Assembly: GCF_964656455.1 (NCBI RefSeq)
Contig: NC_135722.1
Span: forward strand, 86,051,313-86,115,312
Reading direction: 5' to 3'
DNA: 64,000 bases
From: Halichoerus grypus
Taxonomy: Eukaryota; Chordata; Mammalia; Carnivora; Phocidae
The translations under genes and the position numbers were made by a program. The number at the start of each line of letters is the position of its first letter. The stretch's first letter is position 1. This document shows, piece after piece, positions 46,480-57,024 of this stretch. The notes beneath the pieces were generated by a model, which was given only the letters and a program-made list of their open reading frames with translations, did no database searches and was not told where the DNA came from.

Positions 46480-47800
46480 ACTAGAACCTGGATCCTCCAA
46501 CTTCTAGCTCCATGATGCTTCTGCTGCCTTACACCAATATTATCCTTACCATACAGATGAGAACCTACAGCCTACAACGTTTAAGCACAAAGCTCATCCA
46601 AAGCCTTTCTTGAACAGAGAAGTCTAGAACTTACATCTTCTGGACTCCATTTAGTCCTTCCACCATTAAACCAAGCTGTCCTCCACTGCTCTTAAGTGTT
46701 TAAAAGTTTATAAACCAAGCATTCTCATGAAATACTACTGACAGCCTGAAGGTAGACTCTCCCACTCTTCTGGGGAAATGATCTTCTACCTTCAGTCTTA
46801 AGAGAGCAAAGGTTTTCAGATGGCTCATTGCAATGGGTGCATGCTTACCGCCACCTCCAGGCCTTTTCTTAATGCTGTCTGTCCACAGGGATAGCCTCTG
46901 TTCTTTTCCTTCCAACTGCAAGTATCTTTAGTGCCAGACGATTCAATATTTGACCGTTTATGGCTCTCTGAGTACAAGTCTTGTTTTGTTTGGTTTTTTT
47001 TGCACTTTCATTATGTACTCCTTGAGAGTACTGACTATGTTGTGTGTAGGTGTGTATTCTCCACTGCACATGGTGAAATGCTCAGTCAATAGCAGGTATA
47101 TAAATAGTCCTTGATTCATGAGTTGATTAATTGCTTGATGAGCCGATAGTGCACTCTCCCAGGGGTTGACAATTGTCCTTACCTCTTAGTTGCAAGTTCA
47201 GGATGATCAAAGAACTTGCCTAGATAGCATTTAACACCACAGTGACTGAGCAAGGTAGAAGTTTCAGGAGTTGTCTGTGGGGGGAAGAGCAGGGGCTGGG
47301 GAGGGGAGAGAGGTCCCCCTGCTCTCACCTGGCCTGGCTGCCACAAAGCCTCAGAACCGTGCCACTGTCTGAGTGCACAGCGTGTGCATGGAAGACTCAG
47401 ACCTGAACCAGACCTGCCCTCCCGTCCACAATCCCTACCCCTCGTAGCATACCCGGACCAGACGTGACCTTGCTCTACAGTTAAAAACAAGTGAAAAGTC
47501 ATCTGCCAGGGTCACTTGGCACCAAAGTCCTGTGACAGAAGGGGCTCCACTTAAAGGGCAGCACAAATCCAGGGCATTAAAATAACCTGAATGGTGTCGT
47601 TTTCTGATCAAATGCCTTTCCCTGTCGGGTTCGTGATTTTTGAGCCTGAGAATGTCCCCTCAAGGCTCAGGTTTCTCTGCTGTCACACTGGTCTCAGACC
47701 TGGAATGTGAGCACTGGCCGTGGAGGTCTGAGGTAGCTATGTCACAATCCCAAAATGGAGAGACATTATCTCATAAGCGGTGGCAGTAGGCAAGCACCAG
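46480..47800. other. Intergenic DNA
   Basis: Contains an L2-like 3' end at about 47010-47110. Nothing else is recognised. Confidence 0.45.
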
Positions 47801-47807
47801 GGTGCTG

Positions 47808-47890
47808 CTGGCGGCCGCAGTCGGCATCTGGCCCCGCGAGTACTTGTCTCCCGCGGCCGCCGTTGGACAGACGGTCTGAGGCCCCAGATG
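47808..47890. promoter_or_regulatory. CpG-dense patch 1
   Basis: About ten CpG in roughly 80 bp, including two GCGGCCGC octamers, in a neighbourhood that is otherwise CpG-poor. It may be part of a CpG island with the patch at 48.64-48.79 kb. No coding gene starts here that I can recognise; the 141-codon frame (47755-48180) has no domain I know. Confidence 0.4.
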
Positions 47891-48635
47891 CCAGTCTGTG
47901 CCCTAGTAAATTGGGGTCCCGCAAAGCTTCCTACCCAGGAGTAGACGCAGGGAAACAGAAGCTGAGATACAGACAGACTTGTCTTTGTAACGGGTCATGT
48001 TGGTTTGCAGGAGGGTGTTCCCGTGTGCACCTGGAGGGCCTGGTCAGAACACAGAGCGGCCATCCACGTGAAGGACAGGGTGCTCGAGGCAGGGCGAGGC
48101 TGCCATCCTTCCTTCCCTGGGCCCCTGAGGGCAGGATTGCTTACCACAGGGCAGGTGGGGCCCGGTGGCCTATGAGGTAACCAGCCCTTTCAGCACTTGG
48201 AGAGGATGAGGCCCCCAGGGGAATCCATCAGCTCCGTCCTAGTGTGATAGAGGCCATCAGAGTCCTAACCACTTTGATCATGAACTATCTTTGGGTTGAA
48301 GAGAAGCACCTTCCTACCCAGCCTTACAGAGGGGGGTCCTCTCCTCCTTGGTAGCCTGTTCACCCACTTATTTCCTATGGCTCTGCTCTGAGACACTTCT
48401 GTTACAACCAAGCTGTTTCCCAAACAGGCCCTGCCGGCTCCTGGCTCCTCCCAGCGCTCAGTCCTTCTGGGACTGAAGAGCCTTCCCGTCCTTAGTCTGC
48501 CCTTTCTTCCGGGCCCACACTTGATTCGTTCCTCCTGCCGAGCCAGGCGTCTGAGCGCTGGGCCTCCAGGCCCTGGGGCTCCTTCAGAATCAGTGTCTGC
48601 TCCTTTCATGTGACCCGTGGCACACACCTGCTTCC

Positions 48636-48795
48636 CGCTCCTTCGCAGCGCACACGCGGGGTAGAGCGCGCTGGTGTGTGGGGGGGCGGGGGGGTCCTTC
48701 GGCGCAGACGCTGCCTTCTATCCTCCGCAGCTCCCGGTGCCCAGCGGCGTGCGCTCAGCGCTGCCTCCGCATGCCCTCGCTCCCCGGTGCCTTCC
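48636..48795. promoter_or_regulatory. CpG-dense patch 2
   Basis: About 22 CpG in 160-170 bp, with a G-rich segment (gtgtgggggggcgggggggt) that could bind Sp-type factors or form a quadruplex. Followed by an L2 relic. It looks like a small CpG island of unknown role, perhaps a promoter of a non-coding transcript. Confidence 0.45.
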
Positions 48796-48879
48796 CGCCA
48801 CACTTCGCACCAACACCTAAGCTAGAAGCCAGGGATACAGCCTCATTTCCTAACTCTCCAGTTTCTTCACCTTCCTCCC

Positions 48880-49070
48880 ACACACCAGGCATGCTTCCTC
48901 CTGCCTTTGCACTTGCCCTTCCCCCTGCCTGGTGTGGCTTTTCCCGGACCCCCACCTGGCCACCTCCCTCCCTCCGTTGTCTCTGCCCAAAGGCCACCTT
49001 CTCAGAGAGGACTCTCCTGACCACCTTTCGGAAGAACAGCATTCCTCGTCCCATAAGCCCTATCCGGCTT
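48880..49070 (+). repeat. L2 LINE 3' segment
   Basis: 'gcttcctcctgcctttgcacttgcccttccccctgcctggtgtggctttt' then 'ccttctcagagaggactctcctgaccacc' is a very typical sense L2. Confidence 0.85.
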
Positions 49071-49075
49071 TACTA

Positions 49076-49222
49076 CTTCTTCTTTCTTTCTTCTCCTTTC
49101 TTCTTTCTTCGTCTCCGCCTCCGTCTCCTTCTCCTTCTCCTTCTCCTCCTCCTCCTTCTCCTTCTCCTCCTTCTCCTCTTCCTCTTCCCTTCCTCTTCCT
49201 CTTCCCTTCCTCTTCCTCTTCT
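49076..49222. repeat. Polypyrimidine tract (TTC/TCC-rich)
   Basis: About 147 bp almost purely C and T on the + strand, built from ttctttc, ctccttctc and ttcctc units, broken only by three G-containing triplets near 49111-49125. Frames across it (poly-Leu/Ser/Pro, or poly-Glu/Lys on the other strand) are artefacts. Confidence 0.95.
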
Positions 49223-49299
49223 TATTACTGAGTGACATTATGTTATTATATTACACTATATTACATCACACTACGTATTTTTTAATGTTTGATTGTGTG

Positions 49300-49450
49300 G
49301 GACCACCATCAGAATGCAAGTTCTTTGAAGGCCAAGACCTGGCTTTTTCACAGCTTGTCCTTGGTACCTACCAGCTGTGTCAGGAATGTTGTAGGTTCTC
49401 AATACTTGTTAACGAAATCGATGGGGAAATGAATGAGCAAACCAACATTT
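49300..49450 (+). repeat. L2 LINE 3' end
   Basis: 'gaatgcaagttctttgaaggccaagacctgg', 'ttggtacctaccagctgtgtcaggaatgttgtaggttctcaatacttgttaacgaa' is an L2 terminus. The pyrimidine tract separates it from the L2 at 48880-49070, suggesting that the tract grew inside one L2 copy. Confidence 0.7.
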
Positions 49451-49479
49451 CTCTGTTAAATAAGGACCTTTCTGGGCAA

Positions 49480-51400
49480 TGATGTGACATGTGGTCTGCC
49501 ATGGGGTAATACCAGGCTTCCTTTCAAAAAACCAAAGAGCATTAGAACTATAAAAGGTCCTTGAAAGGAGGTCAACTCTCAACTGTACAGAGTAGGAAAC
49601 TGAGTCCCAGAGAGGGAAAAATGAATGGGATAAGCTTTTGAAGAGTTAATATCTCTGACTTCTAATAGTAACTCTTCCTAGGACGTGGCCTGATGTGACA
49701 ATTCATCTGAACAAATTCGAAGTTACCAATTTTCTACTGGTTTTGCATTTGAATAATTTTTATTAGAATCAAAAACAGACAAGAGAACAAGGCCAGTCGC
49801 ATAAGATTTCACCTCTTCATGTTTCCAAGCGTTTTCAGAGGCATTACTGAAAAGGAAGCATCTACACCGATTTAGTCCAGCGTCCCTTCAGTAGCCCAGA
49901 CTGGCACAAATATTGAAGCATTGTTTCTTTATTCTTCCCAACCTTTGTGTGTCAGGCAGGACCCTGCAGGACCATCTCCTTTTGGAATAAAGAGGAAATC
50001 TAGGCATAGGCTCATGGCTAAGCTGCAGCTGGGGCTCCAGGTCTTCATCTGGCCTTCTCCGTAGGCACCTGTGTAATCCTGACTGCAGGTCATTGAAAAT
50101 GACCTGGAACCATTCAGCACCATTAATGAGTGATTCAGCTGACTGTGGGCCTCAGTATTCATCAGACAACGGCCATTCTCAGTTTTCCTTTTTTTTTTTT
50201 TTTTTTTTTGCCTAATTCCCCAGAGGGTTCTAAGAAAATCCCACCCAAAGTCTTCTCTCCCAGGTGGCCCTCAAGGGTGGTTGCCCCCTTGCTCTTCTTG
50301 TAAGATTATGTTTGACAGCAATGAAAACCAACAGTTCAACAGCAATGATTTCTTGGCAGGACAGATTGGCATGAGACTTGTCCCAAAACAAAATAAGCCT
50401 TTCAAGGAAGTGTATTTCAAGTTGGACTCACGTTCCCAAGACACTGAGATTCTTATATGGCTGACACAGGAGCCGAGGCTGAGCCCCAGCCAGGGCCGTC
50501 AGTGATTGTCAATAACACGACAGAGCAGAGAGGAGACTCAGGGGCTGAGTATGTTCCTGGACAGTTCAAACAGGGGTAACTGGAAATGCCACGGAACTTG
50601 TTCTGGGGAAAGGCTTTTTTCTACTGCAGGTTGATTTTCTTAAAAGGCCTTGTTAGTGACTTCAGTCCTGGAGGAGGGTGTGCGGGTCAGAGTAACATCT
50701 CCTTTCCTTTCCTTCCACTTCTTCTCACTACCCATTCCTTCCCACCATTTCCACAATTCTTTCCATGCCACCTACCACCATTTTACTGCTCTAAGTGCCA
50801 CTTAGAGGAGCTCTCTGGACATTATGCCACTCGTGAGTGTGCCATGTCACCTGCGTGTGGCATCTTATAGGCCTCTGATCATCTGCATCCTAAGTTGTTA
50901 TAAAGCCTTGCTCTCTAGGCTTGGTTGCAGTGCACAGGCTCACAGAATGACTCAAACATCAGTGGTGGTAATGTCCCCAGGAGCATCATTTTTAGCTATG
51001 GCCTGAGGATAACAAAGTTGCTTTTGCGCTGCATCCTCTGAAATCCCACAAGAGGGCGCCCAAGACCTCCCAAGTCAGGTTACGACAAGTGGCATTGAAG
51101 CCAGGAGGTGGCGCTGTTGCCTTACCATCAAGAAGGGAGCGGCTCCAGATTAGGCGGGCTGTGAGCATACTAGTTGGGGGACACACAGCACCTCTGCGGG
51201 CCGCAGGTGATCCCTAGAGGGGATGTTATGCTGTCCCAGCAAACATCGCTACCCCACCCTGAGATTAAAGCCAAGCTCCAGCCAGCCTGATTCAATAGAA
51301 AACTCTAGAGGAGAAATCAGAATTTTTGGCTTCTAGTTCTGGCTGCCCTGCTATTTTGCTGGGAGGGCTTGAAGGAAACCACTTATTCTTTTGCCCCTGC
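49480..51400. other. Intergenic DNA
   Basis: A short antisense MIR core lies at about 49590-49625 ('gtaggaaactgagtcccagagaggg') and a T22 run at about 50188-50209. Nothing else is recognised. Confidence 0.5.
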
Positions 51401-51414
51401 ACCTTTCTTGACCT

Positions 51415-51880
51415 TCCATGCATTCAACCAACACAACTTAAGATTCAGGAGTGCCATGTGGGCTTAGGATTTGGGAATAAGAAAGACAAAGCTCGTGTCC
51501 TTGACAAATTCGTTGTCTGCAGGATAGAGAAGGGGGGTACATATCATCAGAAAGTCACAGGTTGAGGAGGGAAGCGTAGGGATGGAGGCACACACAGAGG
51601 CACACGGGAAGAGGACTTCACCAGCCTGATGGGGCGGTGAAGCGTTCCTGGTGATCCTAGAGAGTCCCAGACTTGAATGGGAACCTTGTTGATAAAGAAG
51701 GTTTAGAAGGACAGAGGGGCAGCCAGAGCAAAGGCAGAGGCAGGAAAGACCCTGGTGGGTGAGTGGGGCTCTCATGTAAATGAGTAGTGCTAGAAAGTGG
51801 AGCTGGATGAGGACATAGGGGGCCAGGCAGGTGGGGTTTGCAGGCCCTGTCCAGCTGTCCCTCTAGAAGCTTTGTGGTCC
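51415..51880 (-). repeat. L2 LINE segment
   Basis: Antisense L2: 'tgcattcaaccaacacaactt', 'aaagacaaagctcgtgtccttgacaaattcg', 'aaggcagaggcaggaaag' and 'ggacataggggg'. Diverged. Confidence 0.5.
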
Positions 51881-52037
51881 ACATGCTCTGAGAAAGGGAC
51901 AATTACAGAGACCAATGGTGTCACTAATACATGTATTTATTTATAGGTGCATAAATCTGCACTCATTTGGAGATAAAGGAGTAACCCCCAAGGGCGAGGG
52001 AGGATTGGGAGAGACATCGGAACAATGTCCACCTTCT

Positions 52038-52246
52038 TTTTTTTTTTTTTTTTTTTAAGATTTTATTTATTTCAGAGAGGGACAGAGAGAGTGAGAGAGA
52101 GAGAGCACGAGCAGGGTGAGGGGCAGAGGAAGAAGCAGACTCCCCGTCGCGCAGGGAGCCCGATGCGGGGCTCGATCCCAGGACCCCGGGATCATGACCC
52201 AAGCCGAAGGCAGACACTTAACTGACTGAGCCACCCAGGCGCCCCC
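52038..52246 (-). mobile_element. Can-SINE
   Basis: A full copy. The tail at the left is T20 plus aagattttatttattt; the tRNA-like head is at the right (ctgactgagccacccaggcg). The duplication tgtccaccttct lies at 52026-52037 and 52249-52260. It has few changes from the common form, so it is probably one of the younger copies here. Confidence 0.96.
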
Positions 52247-52484
52247 AGTGTCCACCTTCTACTGGGTCTTAGCTTGACTTGAAGTCACCACTAGGCACCA
52301 TTGTTCTCTCTCTTTCCTTTCTGACCAAGGAGTACAACAAACTCATTAGGATATGAACTTGTTAAGCTGAATAGCAGCCATACATTTATTTAACAAGAAA
52401 AATATGCACATTATTTATGCAAGGTAACAAGCCACCAATTTATAAAAGCACATATTGTCATTTATTTATCAAAACAAAGGTATG

Positions 52485-52705
52485 GGGGCACCTGGGTGGC
52501 TCAGTCGGTTAAGCATCAGACTTCAGCTCAGGTCATTATCTGAGGGTTATGGGATCCAGCCCCGCATCAGGCTCTATGCTCAGCAGGGAGTCTGCTTGAG
52601 ATTCCCTCTTTCTCCTTCTGCCCCTCCTGCTGCTCACATGCACGCTCTCTCTCTCTCTTTCAAATAAATAATTCTAAAAAACAACAAACAAACAAAAAAA
52701 AACCC
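52485..52705 (+). mobile_element. Can-SINE, sense orientation
   Basis: The only + strand copy. Head ggggcacctgggtggctcag (A-box-like tggctcagtcgg), diverged B-box region, TC-rich segment (gctctctctctctctctttc), then aaataaataa and an A-rich tail with AAC units. Flanks caaaggtatg (52475-52484 and 52706-52715) form a perfect 10-bp duplication. Confidence 0.96.
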
Positions 52706-53734
52706 CAAAGGTATGTGCTCACGTTTTATAGATGAGAAATAGGAGACCCAGGCCACACAGTTCATAGATGGTGGTGCTGGCACTCTGTCTGGGCTTTCTA
52801 ATCTAGAAACATTTCTCCCCTTTTCACCAGGATGATTCACTCTGAGCGCTTTTGGGATTGACCACCTCTGGGGAAGGCAAGTCCAGCATCACTGGTACCT
52901 AGTGCATTCACTCACTCTGTGACCTTGAAGGCTACAAATAAGGGTTGAGGTCTCACACAGGATGCTGTATTCACAGAAAGAGATGTTGGATTCCTGGTTT
53001 CAGTTTTCATCCTAAAACCCACTGTTCTAAAATGAACACCAGTTGTTCACCAGCACTGGCAGAGCAGAGTGCACCATGAGTTCTAGAGAGAGAGGAGAGG
53101 TTTTCAAACGCACTGCTGGGCGGGCATTATGACTAGGGAAGTCGTTAGGCTGGCTGTCCAATGCTTTGTTGGCATCTGGGACGACACTGCAGAGCGGGCC
53201 ATCCATGTGTGTCTGTGACTTGATATACCCTTAGCTCAAATGGCATCTTCCCCAGATGCTTAGTCTCCAAACAGAAAACAGTCTGAAATTTCATGTTTTA
53301 AAATTTCTCCTCCAAAATCCTTGCCAGTGTATTGATGTTTATGGAAAGAATGTTTTTAATCAGCTAAGTGTACTGAAGTATGTAAAGTTCCCGGAAGGAA
53401 TACAGCCCACCAGTGAGGCAGAGAGAAGGGAAGTCTAGCAAAGACAAATGGAGGACCCCATACTCAACATCACTGGAAAGAAGCTAAGTCCAATAAGAGG
53501 ATAATGATGGGGGCAGACTGTAAAAAAAAAAAAAAAAAAAGCCATCTGTGAGAATGGAACACATGACATGCAAATAGTCCAAAGAATAACATGTAAATTA
53601 GCATCAGATTTCCAAAGAATCTTTGAGAAACCATCTCTCCAGATGATGCTACTGAACCCCAGGGAAGGGAAGCAACTTGCTCTGGTAGAAACAGCTACCA
53701 TCAAAGAGGGCTCATAGGGGTGACATCAGGCCCT

Positions 53735-53905
53735 GATTTCAATACTCCGTGTGAATTAATCCATTTCATTGTCCCAGAAAGGGCATGAAGTGTGAGGTTT
53801 CCCCCGTATTGGCAGGTGGTGAAACAGATGCTTAGGGAGGTTAAGGTACTTGCCCAGCTCATCTCATTAGTAAGGGGCAAAGCAGGGAACCAAACCAAGG
53901 CATTC
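53735..53905 (-). repeat. MIR SINE relic
   Basis: 'ttggcaggtggtgaaacagatgcttagggaggttaaggtacttgcccag' and 'gggcaaagcagggaaccaaacc' in antisense MIR order. Confidence 0.65.
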
Positions 53906-53989
53906 TATCTCCCAGCCCATCCTCACAAGCAGGTCGCTCTTGGAACCGTTGCAAATCAGCAAGACTAAAGCCCCGATGCCTCAGTCCCC

Positions 53990-54410
53990 TCATCCTGTTT
54001 GTTGCACCATTCAGCTCTCTCCTCAGGCCCAGAAGGTTCTCCCCTCAGAGCCACGGAGGTTGCTGGTCCCAGCATCCTTATCAGGAATGCTCTTCTCCTG
54101 TATCTTCATGGAGCTTGCTCCCTCGATTCCTTTTCTCGCCACCCTAAATAAAATGGCAACACGCTCTGCCCTCTGCAGCTCTGGCATGAGAGACACCCCT
54201 TACTTGGCTTCATTCGTAGAGAAGAGATCTCACCGTCTACTTGCTCTACATGTGCTCATTTTGGCTGTTGGCCTTCAGCGTCTCCTACCAAGTGCAAGTT
54301 CATGAAGGCAGCGTCTATGCTTTCTTCGATGACATATCCCGGGTGCCAGGCACATATAAGCATTCCGTAAACATTTGATGAGAAAGTAAATGAATAAATG
54401 AACAAATGTG
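53990..54410 (+). repeat. L2 LINE 3' segment
   Basis: From 'caggcccagaaggttctcccctcag' and 'ggaatgctcttctcctgtatc' to the terminus 'gggtgccaggcacatataagcattccgtaaacatttgatgag' with aatgaataaatg repeats. Confidence 0.65.
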
Positions 54411-55059
54411 CAAACAGTAAATAATTCCCTGGCCTGAAGCAGAGAACTCAGGTGCCCTGTGCCGCACGATGAAAATCAATCCCAGCTGCTTGTGACTGCG
54501 ATGGTCCCCAGACCTCTTGCTCCGGTCCAGATCCAGCTTCTCCCAGGAAACCTGAATCCTTCCACCATGAGCTCCAGGCAAGATTCATTTCTTGAATTGC
54601 ACTATCATGTCTCTAAGAGTCTTCTATTAAACTGTAGTACTTCTGAAAGGAAGAACATCCTGCATTTATTAATTATCAGCCATTAACACTTGTGAATATA
54701 CTAAAGTAATATATAAACAAGATTTTATATGTAACAGATCCAAACTCATACAGCTAGCATGGATGGAGCATTTGGAACATGCCGGTCATAGTGCTAGGTA
54801 CCTTACACGTTGCACTAATTGCAAATATTTCCGGCTCTCTGCCTTCCTGGCACTCATGGGAATTGCACTTCCCAGGCCCTTTGTGGTGGGTGGCACCATG
54901 TGACTGGTTCCAGCCAATCAGATGTAAGTGCCCTGTTAACCCACTTAGAGTGCTAATGAGAGACCCCTCAGAGCTCTCTTTTCCTTTCGGCTAGCCAACT
55001 GGCAGCATTCGAGGTGGTGGCTGCTTAGTCAGTCTGAGCCCCTGAGTGACTGTGATGAG

Positions 55060-55230
55060 CACAGGACCCCCATGTCCCCAGTATCTGCACAGCAATCTTT
55101 TGAGGTAATCTGTGCTATCACTGCTTTATGGGTAAAGAACAGGCTCTGCATTATTAAAGGATTTTCACTAGTAAGTGACAAAGCCAGGAAGGGAACCAGG
55201 TGTGTTTGATGTTAGAGCCCATAACTTTTA
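55060..55230 (-). repeat. MIR SINE relic (second half; first half about 54765-54825)
   Basis: 'gcaatcttttgaggtaatctgtgctatcactgctttatgggtaaagaacagg' and 'agtaagtgacaaagccaggaagggaacc' are antisense MIR. The 5'-ward matching part ('atttggaacatgccggtcatagtgctaggtacctta') lies before an insertion. Confidence 0.6.
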
Positions 55231-56721
55231 CCTACTTTTACTTTCTCTCTCAAATCTTTATTGAATAAATAAGGATAGAGAAATGAGAATACCATCTGTT
55301 TCCTGGAAAACAGAAGCTTTGTAAGGCACCACAGCTTTGAGGAGTCAAGAAGGCACTGGGATCTTGGGGAAAATGCTTATAAAAACTGGTGATATTAGGG
55401 AGGAAACTCTATTGACAATATTCTCCCTGTTCATATTTTTGCCTGTTGGAGAGGTAGAATCCTTGGTCTTTGGTTTGATTCTTTCCCATTGTGAACTCAT
55501 CAGTGAGTAGGTCAGCACATAGAGATGTCACACTGTGCACCGGCTCTGTGCTGAGGGCTCCCTGATGAATCCAACACTCAAGCCTGTTTTCAAGGGTCTG
55601 TAGGCTGCCCAGTTGATCCCACTCCCCTTCTATGTTTCCTATAGGAAACGGTCACCACTGCTGAAGATAATTGCTCAACCGTTTGCTCTGGGAGCTATGC
55701 AGGGTCAAATCTCCACTCCTCCATGTACTCTTTATAGTATTTGGCACAAACTACATGGAAGGGTTAGAAAATTCTGAGGTCTGTATCACATAAGAACAAA
55801 ACAGGAATCCTTGGGAGGCAGGAACCTCCTGCACAAAATCTTTCACCCCCTGCTAGCACGGCACCTAAACTTTCTGCCTTTAGAAATCTATTCCTTTTGG
55901 TTAAAGCAGATTTCTCCTCTTGCCTAGGACCTGCCCAGACTGTCGTATAAAATCTTCTTTGGCCATGCGTCCAAAGGACTGCCCTAACAACTCGTAACAA
56001 CCACCTAAGCATTGAGGTCTTGCAGAAATAACCCAAAAACCTGGCAACATAAGAAATGGCTGTGCTTCTAGATGTTAAGTACCTCAATTCTGAGGGTTAA
56101 AATGTTGCTTAGCGTGTTCTCTTATTAAGTGGCTTTTTCCCAAAAGAACTCCAGTAGAGGGTTTGTTGTTATTGTTCATTGCAACTGGTGTTGAGGAGGG
56201 GCAGAAGCCCATCTTCTCATGAGAACTAAATTGACAAGAACTATGATTGTGTTGTATAGAACCCAAACTACCTGCATCAGTATCCACCACAGGCTTGGGG
56301 ACCTAAGTGGATTCCCTAAGTTCAGACTGAAATTGTTCTGTGAGAAGTGTGTTTGTTTCCAGGAGTCAGTGGATGGTGGAGGGATGAGAACGATGGTGGG
56401 CACCTTTATGGAGAGAGACAGCTATGGACCAACAGAAATGAAAAGATCTAGAAAATGATGTGTAGCTTGGGAAGAGAGGTTTCAAGGAGGGTCAGGGGGA
56501 AATAAGGCATCAGGACTCAAAGACACAGGTCTTAAAGACAGACATACAGAACCTCACTTTAAAAAGACAAGGAGATATTATGATGACCCCACGCAGAGAG
56601 GGGAGGCAATATAAAAATTTTTTGTAGACTGAACCATGACATAAAATTGTATGATTTGAAGCCTAATTTGTTTTGAATATCCCTGCTTTTCTTGATCTCT
56701 TTAGTCTATTATCCAAGACCA

Positions 56722-56737
56722 TCTTGTGAAGTACTTT
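56722..56737. repeat. LINE-1 target-site duplication, left copy
   Basis: tcttgtgaagtacttt, identical over 16 bases to 62851-62866. Confidence 0.95.
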
Positions 56738-57024
56738 TTTTTTTTGTAGTTTTTAATTTTATTATGTTATGTTAGTCACCATACAATACATCATTAGTTT
56801 TTGATGTAGTGATCCACGATCCATTGTTTTCGTATAACACCCAGCGCTCCATGCAGTACGTGCCCTCCTTAATACCCATCACCGGGCTAACCAATCCCCC
56901 CTCCCCCCTCCCCTCTAAAACCCTGTTTGTTTCTCAGGTCCATAGTCTCTCATGGTTCATCTCTCCCTCCAAGTCCCCCCGCCCATTTTTCCCTTCCTTC
57001 TCCTAATGTCCTCCATGTTATTCC
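56738..57024 (-). other. LINE-1 3' UTR and poly-A tail
   Basis: Follows the ORF2 stop. On the minus strand it contains a G-rich stretch (complement of ccaatcccccctcccccctcccc, about 56890-56915), the familiar L1 3' UTR polypurine segment, and ends in a short A tail. Confidence 0.85.

Larger units (their letters stand above)
52716..56720. other. Intergenic DNA with old repeats
   Basis: Holds antisense MIR relics at 53735-53905 and, split in two, at 54765-54825 and 55060-55230. A sense L2 lies at about 53990-54410 and an A20 run at 53521-53540. The segment 54830-55055 between the MIR halves looks like another inserted old repeat I cannot name. About 55235-56720 shows nothing recognisable. The 262-codon and shorter frames further right belong to the LINE-1. 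Confidence 0.5.

Noticed and set aside
47755..48180. 141-codon + ORF over the first CpG patch
   Set aside because: Low-complexity Gly/Arg/Pro-rich reading with no known motif. CpG richness removes stop codons, so the length is not significant.
48678..49235. 185-codon + ORF ending in poly-Leu/Ser
   Set aside because: Runs from the CpG patch through an L2 relic into the pyrimidine tract. Its composition follows the repeats, not a protein.
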